From positions 3,119,843-3,183,842 of the forward strand of contig JAEMBT020000003.1 in assembly GCA_018873245.2 (NCBI GenBank): a DNA stretch of 64,000 nt, read 5' to 3'. This document shows positions 28,501-38,900 of the stretch, one piece after another. This DNA comes from Archegozetes longisetosus. Taxonomy: Eukaryota; Arthropoda; Arachnida; Sarcoptiformes; Trhypochthoniidae. The notes below the pieces were generated by a model. It searched no databases. It saw only the letters and a program-made list of their open reading frames with translations, and was not told the origin of the DNA. Positions within the stretch are counted from its first letter, which is position 1; each line of letters opens with the position of its first letter. The position numbers and the translations under genes were made by a program.

Positions 28501-29056
28501 AATTTTCCATAAGCTCTGTAGGAGCTTAATAGTTCTTATGATAAGTTATCATTGATGACGAAATTCACTGCAAATCATTGCGATAATGAAATCATACCCT
28601 CTTATTCTCCAATAAAACTTTTTATTGGGAAATCGTGCCTACTTTTTCCCCCAATAAAATAATTTTATTACGTAAAGCATACCTTCTCTTTTCACCCAAT
28701 TAAACTTTCGTCATAAAAATCATACCTTTTTCTCTTCCAATAAGGTTTTGCTGTGTCAGACATGTCCTAATTTGCGTACTTTAATCATCCGCGAACTGGT
28801 ATCAACGGCAACTTTGTTGGTAATTGTCACAACCGCTCAGTATCTGACCAGATTTTTTGTCCGTAAAAATGCAATCATAAAAAAGTTTGATTGGAAAAAA
28901 CAAAGCGAGTGGTCAGACGAGTTCTATCAGTGGCTTAGAATTAAATCTCGTTCATATGAGGACACTTTTGAGGAAGTGTCTAGAATTCTTGACAAAAAAT
29001 GGTACCCACTCACAGACGAAGAGTTCAAGCGAATAAAACCTGACATAACTTTTTGA
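19558..29056 (+). CDS. F-box/LRR-type protein, FBXO39/FBXO33-like (7 exons, 469 aa)
   Basis: Likely substrate-receptor subunit of an SCF (Skp1-Cullin1-F-box) ubiquitin ligase. Exons: 19558-19604, 20260-20503, 20706-20979, 24678-24868, 26240-26407, 26977-27150, 28745-29056. All junctions have GT-AG borders and matching phases (2, 0, 1, 0, 0, 0), total 1410 bp including TGA. The F-box is at about residues 27-70 (LPDILLEEIFSML, then VCRNW and SAVWSTF). The rest is a leucine-rich, LRR-like fold with stretches such as HVGVFVNLETLVISPQ and CPNLRTLIIRELVSTATLL, which I remember from arthropod proteins labelled F-box only 39-like. The start rests on ATG 19558, whose short exon supplies the two bases needed by exon 2; this is the least certain exon. 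Introns are 202 bp to 3.7 kb. The last holds a foldback-type element and ends in a 43-bp tandem repeat. The orthologue name is uncertain. Confidence 0.85.
20980..24677. other. intron 3 of the F-box gene
   Basis: This 3.7-kb AT-rich intron lies between GTAAGT at 20980 and the AG at 24676-24677. No coding exon, clear transposon or structured repeat was found in it. Short open frames on both strands look like background. Confidence 0.7.
24869..26239. other. intron 4 of the F-box gene
   Basis: This 1.4-kb intron runs from GTACAT to the ATTATAG acceptor. The open frame at 25962-26189 just upstream of exon 5 lacks splice support and resembles nothing known. No repeat was recognised. Confidence 0.65.
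26408..26976. other. intron 5 of the F-box gene
   Basis: This 569-bp intron begins GTTAAG and ends TTTGGCAG. Choosing AG at 26975-26976 rather than the AG 13 bp later keeps phase 0 and gives the continuous reading VTGK|ECASVKS. Nothing else was recognised. Confidence 0.7.
27301..27964. mobile_element. foldback-type element with iterated-motif arms
   Basis: The left end begins TTATGATTTGCGCTAAACCC. The reverse complement of the right end begins TTATGATTATGTGCCAAACG and reaches the same AAACCCACTT block. Both arms are built from degenerate repeats of about 16 bp, on the pattern GCGAAAGTCACTTAAGC. There are about four units on the left (27310-27375) and about six on the right (27850-27955). The middle (about 470 bp) is non-coding. 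Long arms made of tandem subrepeats are typical of foldback elements, and no transposase or target duplication was found. It sits in the last intron of the F-box gene. Confidence 0.65.
28593..28744 (+). repeat. 43-bp tandem repeat ending at a splice acceptor
   Basis: Four imperfect units start at 28593, 28636, 28678 and 28721 (spacing 43, 42, 43 bp). Each opens with CATACC or TGCCTAC, runs into a pyrimidine tract and then CCAATAA or CCAATTA. The last unit is cut off at AATAAG|GTTTTG, the 3' splice site of the final F-box exon. The earlier units read CCAATAAAAC or similar and lack the AG. Confidence 0.8.
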
Positions 29057-29498
29057 ATTCAATTGTTATAACGCTTCTGTGCATCGACTGGATTCAACCG
29101 AATCAAAGTATCTCTTCTTTATATGATGTTTAAGAAAATAGCCAGAAAGTTAAATAAGATAATTGTGATATCAAGTCTTGGTCTTATCAATTATACAGTG
29201 ATTTGAAGTGCGAATATTATTGCACGTTTTCATTATTGTCTCGTAACTCAAAGATTATAAAAAAATTTCTTAAACAATAGTAGCTATGCTTAAAATTACA
29301 AGTTAAATAGTTTGACAGATAGCAAAACAATTTTCCAATAAGATGCACTTAGAAAAGTTAGAAAAATTGATTTCCTATTTGGCCCGTTAGTCAGATCGTA
29401 AAATTGAAAAATCATTAGCAATTCTTGCTGATATAAATTAAAATGACTTTTAAAAACTTTTTTATTTATTGAATTCTCTTTGATTTTATATAGCAGTA

Positions 29499-29504
29499 AA
29501 TAAA
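29499..29504 (+). terminator. candidate poly(A) signal of the F-box gene
   Basis: AATAAA lies about 440 nt after the F-box stop codon. AT-rich sequence makes such hexamers frequent, so this is tentative. Confidence 0.3.
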
Positions 29505-29837
29505 CCTATTATTTGTAATTGATTTTAAAAATGAAAATTGGTTTTAATCAGAATTAAGAAACAAATTTGTGCAACTAATTTTGAATGCTCATTGTTTTCA
29601 CCATCAATACTATTATAGATTTAAATAAATAAGTTGATGTGAATTTTATAAATTACGATTGCTCTCATGTGTCAACTACAAGTTTATATTGAATCAAAAT
29701 AAATTAGAAGTCTTTCAGTTAACTCGATTTCGAATCTAAACGACTTGTATATAAAAATAGATTAGGATCTTATTGGTATAAAAATGTTTTTTATATAAAT
29801 GCAGCCAAACAAATTACTTTCAATGCTTTAGTGAACC

Positions 29838-29843
29838 TTTATT
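29838..29843 (-). terminator. candidate poly(A) signal of the ADAMTS-like gene
   Basis: AATAAA on the minus strand starts 64 nt after the TAA at 29909-29907, a usual distance for a short 3' UTR. Confidence 0.5.
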
Positions 29844-29906
29844 ATAGCATTTCTTATTTCATATCTGATAGCAAAGTAAGCTTTAATTAGTGGCCAAATT
29901 GAGTTG

Positions 29907-32900
29907 TTATCCCGTGAAAAACTTGAAAAAATCTTGAGCACCACTGGTGGCTGAGCGCAAAAATCCCTTAACGCTATCCATAAAGGATCGTGAGAATCCG
30001 CTGTTGCGATTCGTTTTGTTTGTTGGCGAACGAGTCCCCAAATTTCGAGAAGCTTCGTGTTTCAAAATTCGATTAGTACTTTGCTGCAAGTTTGCTATTG
30101 AACGACGAGATACATTAGATGAAGATCTTGAGCAAACACCTTGAATACACTTCTTTCCTTCACCACAAGAGCTGCCTTCAAGTGCTGGATGTGCAGGTGT
30201 TGCCCAAGAGCCTGATAAACACCATAATTCACGACATATATTCTGCACAAAATCATGTCAAATACATAGATTAATTTAAAATAAGGAATACTACCAAAAT
30301 ATTCAATACTTGCAGTTATTTTATTCATGAGAATAATGGGTTTCTGTTATTTGTGTCAATTTATTGATCTCTATCAATGCTCTGACAGGTCTATGAAAAC
30401 TGAGGTCTTTTCTAATCTTGAAAGCATGACAGGAAGTTATAATTGATGAAATATCTTAATTTTGACACTAAGTTTTGAAGTTGAGTGTTATTCAAAGAGA
30501 AGTTAATGAAACTACAAACACACTGGTATGTAAAAGCAGATGACTTGAAAGAGTATGCTCAAAATTTGGAACATAATAACTTTTGTTAATAAGCTATATT
30601 TCACTCGTGAATGGTATGCTTTATCTCAAAATAGAGAAAATATGGTTTCTCTGTAGCTCTCAAATTAATTATTCTGCCAAAAATATATCAAAAGATTTTG
30701 TGCATAATTAAATGCACATACCATTAAAATTTGAAACTATTTCATAGAACGCATTCTTCAAAAATTGCTGCAACTGAGAGCTGTTTTTCTTGTCAAAATA
30801 GTATAGTGATTTATATTTCAATTGAAAACAACTGGATTTTGAAGTCAACAATTTTATTTTTAGTATCTTTAGTTGTAGTAAAACTTATTCAATAATATTT
30901 AGACCCATAAACGCAGAAATAAACGCAACTCAAAAGAGATCTCGCATAAAAGCTATTTTGAAATTAAGTCATTTTAACTTAAAACATTGGACCGTTTTTT
31001 AACGCTATCTCTATGTGAATACATTCCTGTAAACTACTTAAAAGTTTACAAGTTTAAGACTTAATGTTGAAAAAACTGAAGTTTTAGTACACCAGAATTT
31101 AACTTTAGTGTGTAAGTCATTAATAGAGTCTCGTAAAAGATGAAAGTTCAAGTTAAATACTTATAAGATGTAGTGTCAAACAATCATTCTCAGGGCTTTG
31201 GGTTTGAAAGCTGGATTAGCTTTGCTTAAAAGAAAGCTGAAGTTAACCATTTATCATGTATAGCATACCTATCACTTTAATATCGAGACTACTTTGTTAA
31301 ACTATAAATAGGGTTTAGAAATGTTTCGATTATTAGTGTCTTTGTATTCTAGATCATTTTTTCATAACTTGGATTTTATGTAACTTATTTTCATTATCTA
31401 AATTGTAGAGCATAACAATTTTCTCCTGAACGGATGCTACCCAGCTAACAATAAATGCTCTTAGAGAAAAGTATTTATGAGAACTTCTCATTTGTTTAGT
31501 CAAAACACTGTTAAGGAATTGAAAATACCGATGGCTTTAACTCATCTTTGTACTTCGCAAATACATAAACAAAAAAAGAGTCGCAATTCAAGTTTTAAAA
31601 AGCTTACATTAAATGGTTCCTTAGAAGAAGTGTATGCCTTGTACTGTGATCCCAAAGCGAGCTGACACTGTTTGTTTGGAGGGTATTGTTCTCCTGGTAA
31701 TCGATTACTCTTCTCAAAATTAAGATCAATGCTTCCAGGATTTGACTCGTCATCCAAACACTTGGCGTTCGCTTTTCTATTTCAAACAAAACATGAACCG
31801 AGTCAGAGAAACAATACAAGATATATGTATTCAAAATAACAGATACAAACAAACAAGTTGAAAATTGAGTTATAGTTCAGTTCATGGTTGGTTTATGGTT
31901 GATATAAGATCTGAGTACAAGAGAATGATATGGTTAACAGATCTTTGCTCTCTCATGCCTAGCATTGCCCTTACTTAAGTTAGTTAGATTGGTAGTATAT
32001 TCAGCTATTGTAAGTTAGACTAGGTTACGATAGAGCACAATATTGTTCTGGTAACCACGTCATTCTCTCATACCCAAGTCCTACATCAACCGTAAATCGA
32101 ACTTTAGATGAAAGTTGTAATATAAAATAAAATATTGTCTTCAAAGTAATGTAATTCAAAAGCAATTGTACACGTTCTGGATATCAAAAACTTTTTGGTA
32201 TTTTTAAGGATCTTAACATCAAATTCTATTGAATATATTGAACGTTATACTATACTAGTATTAGATTCCTTGGATTCAGTTCCTTTACATCTTTTGTGAA
32301 TTTTTAAAATATACGTAAAATTGTTAATAGAATAGATAACTTGAAGTGTTGCTACGGAATGATAAAAATTTCTACTACAAAGTTTTGAATACAAACATGA
32401 AGATATTCAGCTTTTTTGTGGCAGATGTATAAATACTAAACTTATCTACATTTCTCAGTTATACCATTTCATAAGATACCTTGAATTGCAACAGACCTTA
32501 AGACTTTCCAAGTCAGCAAAACTGAGTTTCATGTTTTAATTAAATGACTTAATTTAATGACTCTTTGTAAGAACAAGACTAATTTGTAATTTCAATTCTT
32601 ATACATTCGGGATTCTATAAGTGAATTTAGATCAGTAGCTAAAATAAGCCGAACTCATGAAGTGTGTACTAAAGGTATATGGCTTCAAACTAATATAATA
32701 GAATCACTTTTCTGTTTGGGCAAGCTTAAATTTTCAAATGAAACATTTACGCTGTGTTGTTACAGTCGAACAAATGACTCGCGAGCAATGAGTGGATCTC
32801 ATACAAGCCTAAGGCTATTCAAGCTCAACTCTAAGTAAAACTTTTTTTCAGATCTATTTTTCAGATACAATCGATAAAAAATTTCGCTTTCATGCTTAAT

Positions 32901-35900
32901 AGCTCGCACGAGGACTTAAATTATTTTCCATATTGCTCAAGAAATTCTAACATAATTCAATGGTCAATTTCCAAGTTAATACAAGTTTCGTTGGTTAATT
33001 GAATAGTTTTATAATGAAGATTTTCAAGAAGTTAGTTTAAGACATAGTTCTTATTGAAATTTATGTGACTTCACAATTCATTTTCAAATTGATTCATGTC
33101 CATTATATAAGTATGAACTTCTAAGTTATGAAGTCAAGTATTGTACTGGCTGAAACAATACATTAAATTTTGGATTTTCTGGACATAAATATTACGTTGG
33201 GTAAAATCATCAATCATTTAATTTCTATCGACTTTTCTTCGAGGGACTGCACCAAACGAGTTAAGCCTTTCTTGACTTTCAATTTTACTCAATCTTTCAA
33301 CACTCAAACAAAATTTGAATTTCATATTGACTTCTCAATATTTTCAAACCAGTCTTGCGAATAAATTGCATCAAACTATGATTGTCAACTATCTTTAGAT
33401 AAATAATCAATTATTTAGAGTTAGTTTTCGGTATTATTTGCATCAAGTCGAAGTATCTATGAATATTTCAGGAACTTATTTAGGAAATTACATATAAATA
33501 TTTTAACAGATATTTAGGGTTTCATTTTATTCTGAAGATTTGAATCTCATCAAATAGATGAACACTTGAGCTAGCTACATTTTATTTATTTTATTTGAAA
33601 ATCATTTTCGACTCAACCAAACCGTTATATTTCTTTTTGACAAAAGAAATACAAATCACTTGGCGTACAATACGAAATGTTTACTGCGAAAGTTTAATGA
33701 GAAAAGAGAACTCAAATTTTCTCTCATTTATTTCTAGGGTCTGATAAAAATGTGAAAATGTTTCAATTTATGTGACGTTTATATAAATTTATATACATGA
33801 GATATCATGATACTCGAAATAATTTATTTAAATCTCAAATCGAGTACAAGTTTATGACATGAATGAGAATTTTTCTGAAAAGTTTGAAACCTTGAACTGC
33901 AACGAAATGCAAATCATATGAATCTAAAACAAGCTTTTGTTGTAGAAAATTCGAATAATAAAATCAGTTTGATGCTTTGCCTTCCTGTCTTATTTCTTAT
34001 CTTATTCTGATTTTTGTGTGATTAGACCTGATGTGAATTAGAGAAAAAATTAATGACTTTTTGAGTGGTTATTTACTAGTTTTCAGATATGGGTACCTCA
34101 ACCAAGTGCTTCAAAATTGAAAGTCAAATTTCTCATTATTCACAATGAGAACCTTGTATCAGATGAAAGAATAAAGTGATTATAAGTGGCATAAGATTTA
34201 TGGCTCAAAGTTAACTATACTTTCTTTTGATTAGTACAGATGTCTTACTCTTAGTATGTTATTCATCAACTTAACAAAGAGCAATTAAGCTTTTAGTGAG
34301 ATGTTTGCATTTGCATAACATAGTCAGCAACTTAGTTAGAACAACTTATATTCAACTAATCATTTGAGTGAAACTCAATTCAGTTAATTGGAAAATTATA
34401 AACAAGTATTTCCTAGATAGATATCGAAAGTTTCACGTAAGGGAGTCAACACATCAATGATTTCTTTGAGAATTGCTTATTTGTTACTAAATACTGTTTT
34501 CATATACATATGTAATCGAAAACTAGAGTCAGCTTTTCCGAGCAGTTTTTAAGTAAGAACTTTTGAAAATCAAACTGCCATTGAAGGATCATTAAAATAT
34601 AGATTTTTAAAAATTCGATTTGATCCTCGCTCCACAACCCGAATCAGTTGGAACTTTTAAAGTATACCCGAGGATGTTTTCTGAAAAGTTTAGAAACTGC
34701 ACCAGAAGAATAATGCAAATTTTATACAATTTTTGTACTCATGAAAAATACAGTGGTTCACTTTCTCAAATCATTAAGAAAGAAAAAACAGCGGTCTACC
34801 ACTTTTCTTTAAAGTCTATTCTAACAAGCAAGTGTATAGTTTTGTCTTTTCTCAATTTTACAATAAATCATGTGAATAAAAATAAGTTCGCTGATTCATC
34901 AAAACCGCAATTTTTTCAGCACATTCGTTGAAAACAATCTACAACAATTGTTTTACTTCGAAAGATCCTAAATTTTAAATTCAAGTATGTTTTCTTAGAA
35001 ATTGAAAAAAATACGAACAAAAGACAAAATAATCATCGAAGAAAATGGTTGACTACAGTTATTTCTTTTTCAAATGAGTTGAGGACAAATAGTCACCATA
35101 TTTTCATGATTATGAAAATTATATGAAGTTTCGATTATTATTCGTGAGCAGTTTCATAACTTTCTCACAAACATCTTTAGGTAAATATAAACTTACTATA
35201 AAAGTTTCAACTGATTCGAGTTTTGTCGGATTCCGAAGTGGGAATTAAACCGAATCTTAAAAATCCATATTGCATTAGTTTTTCAATGGTAGTTTGATTT
35301 TCAAAAACTCTATCTCAAGAAGCGCTTGGAATAACTCTAGTTTCCGACTGCGTGTGTATCAGAATATACTTTTTAACAGCTAATATGTATCTTTCAAAAA
35401 AGTCGCTAGTGTCTTGACTAATGTCCGCTTAAATTTGTACTCAATTTATCATGTTGAAAGTAAAGCAAAAACTTCAATAGAAAGGAGCAACAATTCCCAA
35501 AAGGTATCTTAATTAAATCAGTTTAATAATAACTATCAATAAAAGTGAATTTTCGATCGAATAAATTATGATTTTTCACTGCGCGTGCATTTGAGAGAAA
35601 TATAACTTTAATTTCTGAAAATGAAATTTTTCAATTGAGTGATTCTATTCTTTGAGTTTTATTACTGGCGCAAAATAGAGTTTGAAGTGGCGGTTCCTCA
35701 TATCAGATAATAGGAAATCAATAGAGAAAAGAATGAAAAATATAAGGTTGTGAGAAATAGTTCTAAAACATACGATAAGAAGTTCTCCAGATAAATGTTG
35801 CTACACGGAGACCAATTGACTTTTCCGGGGCCTGTCTTTTCTGACATAATGTATTTATCGCCATCACAATTATTACCAGTTCCGTCGTGCAAAATGCCAA

Positions 35901-38900
35901 GACTTGCATAAATAAAAGTAGTATGAATTAGATGATGTGACGCATCCAAAGGGGCTAATCAATTCATCAGATGCTTCTAATTAACATGTTTAACACTTTT
36001 GTCACGAAGCTTTTCGGCTCAAATGTGTTAGCCATGCATTCTATTTGCTTAGTTTTTATCCATACTTCTAATCAACTCTAGGTTTTAATGCCAAGCGATA
36101 AAACGTTTTATCGCTATTAAAAATTGTCACATCAAAGACAAGCACATGGCTAACGAACATAATTTAATATAGAAAATGCATTGCGGTGAAAAAATATTGA
36201 ACTTTGGTTCATTTAAACTAATCGATTAGATAACTAACTAAATTTATTATTTAAATATGAAACACTAAACAGAATTAGTATTGCAATACCTGTGTCCCAT
36301 TTCATGTGCGATAACAAAGGCTGCCTCGAAACTTTTGCCTTCGTTCAATGTGCAGCTATAGGTGGGCTTGCACATACCGTTAACCCACGCTAGTCCTATC
36401 CATGTGTATCGTATTTTTTTCAAATTGTTTGACAATTCTCATAAATAGAAAGTACTTACCTAACACTTTCTTGTTTTTCTTATCACCAACTTGTTTATAC
36501 AGATCTAGCCTATTAAAGCAATCAACAAATTTGAAAAGAGATTGATTAAATAGACTAAATTATTTATTAGTTATTGCATGTAATCAAATATGATATATAA
36601 GATTATGCCTAACGTGTTAAGCAGTATTTTTTACACTCGATAGCATTATAGAGAACTGCGTCAAGAATTAGCTCTGCTTTAAGCCAGTATACAGTGGATT
36701 GAAAAGCTTGAGAAAAATCTAAGATACATAGTATTAAGTAGCATTGCATAGTAAAATGCTTTACAGATAAGTATACATTTTCAAAAAGTTATCTACATTT
36801 CTTCAATCCACTGTATATCAACCGGAGTCCAATCAATAAATATGAAACTAAAGATGACATATATTTATTGACAAACCCTGTTAGCATAAGGGAATGATCC
36901 CATCGAGACGTTATATTCTCTTGTCTCAACTTCTTTGCCTGCCAGGCACAGAAATTGTCCAAATACTCATCAATATCTCCGTTGGCATTATTCGGAGCAT
37001 TTTCTCCTTCTTTAAGGAAAACCAATTTAATGATAACGATCTTGATCCTAGTTTTCATAGACTTAAAACTATAAATAAGTTGGACCTCATTCATAATTGC
37101 AAGAACTAGTCGCGTCAAGTCAGACGTTAATCCATTAAATCGATTTAATAGGTGTTTGTCTATATAAACAGCAGTTTCAATTGTTTTTCTCTTAGGAACA
37201 GCTCTTCTTCTTCTTCTTCTTCTCGGTTTCAGATTCGGATAATTTGAAGCATTAGAAAACAAATGGTGTGTTTGTTGTGGTGTAATAAATTGCTTATAAG
37301 CATTCTTCCTGTCCTTTTCGTCTGTATTGAGAAAATCAAATTATTAGATATTGGATGAACGGCACTGAATAAACGTTTTTTCTCAGATATAAATTATTCT
37401 CAAGTGAAATAAAGTGCCGTAAATTTACGTCTCAATTATTGCTTAACTTATGTATAGATTGAACGAAAACCTATTATTTCTTTACTGCTTTACCAAAGAT
37501 ATTGAATATTATTAGTTTCACTAATGGCGTAAATCCAACACCAAAAGCACTTTTCTCTTATAAGGTTTTAAGATTTATATTAATGGAAAATTACTAGCAC
37601 TCATATAAAAGCCTATCGAGACAATAAATTGATGTCAATGAAATTGGATATCTAGCTAGTCATGAAATTCAATGCTAACTGTACTTATCTCATCCAAAAA
37701 AGCTTTTATGTGCTTTTACTTCTTTCGAACAAAAGTCTTACTCAACAAATACGAAGATATAGAGATTGCTTCTCACCTTCACTGAATCTAATTTATATTT
37801 TCCATTTAGTAGGGATCACCCGGGATCCCGGTAATCAAAAGCCCGCTTAGTAGAGGGTCGGGTTCCCGGGATAAAATTTAAGACTAAAAATTCAATTCTT
37901 TTTATCAAATAATATGATTTTAGATAATGTTTTAAAATGAATTTATACCTTAACTATATTAATGAAAAGCTACTATAGATATGTAAATTTATAAAAAAAA
38001 ATGATCTTTCAACTCAACTTCGAGTCAGTGTAAAGTTTGAAGTGTGAAATTTTGATCATTTTATCAAAACATAAAGGTTCAAATAGTTGTGAATAATTGC
38101 TATATTATTGAAAAAGAGTACTCTATATTTTTTATTCCAAATCAAATACGACTATATAGATTTATCTTATTCAGTTTTATCACTTTATTAATTAAAAGTA
38201 GTGAAATTGGGATCTCAGAAAGAGCGTTTCCCGGAAAGGTGAACCCCTATTATGCACTTTTGTATTGATAGGAAAACAACTAGTTTTTAGAATAAAAACT
38301 CTTACATTGACATCAAGACAATCGATATAAGCTTTTTGATGAAACAGAACTCTAGCTCTAAGGATGTCGAGTTGTTATTGTTATTATGGAAACAGATTAA
38401 AGACGTTATTAAATCGATCTGAAATTGATTTGAATCAACTCTAATATGAAAATTTCGTATATTTGTTTTATTCCGTATATCTATTCGACTACTCATTGAA
38501 TTTTTGCTAACTTAGTGGTATTTTCAATTCTCAATCATTTACGGATCGCGTTATAAACCTCTTATGATTTTGTGGATTCAATCATAAAAAATACTTGCTC
38601 AATAAGAATGAGGGCGCTCACTAATTCATATGATGGTAGTGAAAAAGCTAATAATTTTTTATTTTGATGATACTGGAGATGTGTTGGACTGAAAAAACTA
38701 ATTCTGGCTCAATTATGGGTAAGATTGACACAAAAAATTTCAGAGCTTCTATTTAGGTATCTAACTTATTTGGGAATAAAGAAGAATGAACTGAAACGAA
38801 GTAAACTTGATTCTGTGAATTTCTTTAGAGACATCCATAAAAAGAGTAATTTTCTTATAAAGTAAGCGCTCTTCTCAAATCTTCAGTGATTGTCAATAAC

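Larger units (their letters stand above)
29057..29906. other. convergent intergenic region
   Basis: The F-box gene (+) and the ADAMTS-like gene (-) converge here, with 850 bp between stop codons. AATAAA hexamers for each strand are present (29499-29504 on +, 29838-29843 on -). No other gene was seen. Confidence 0.6.

Noticed and set aside
34620..34931. 103-codon plus-strand frame in ADAMTS-like intron 7
   Set aside because: No recognisable domain, opposite strand to a well-supported gene, consistent with chance.
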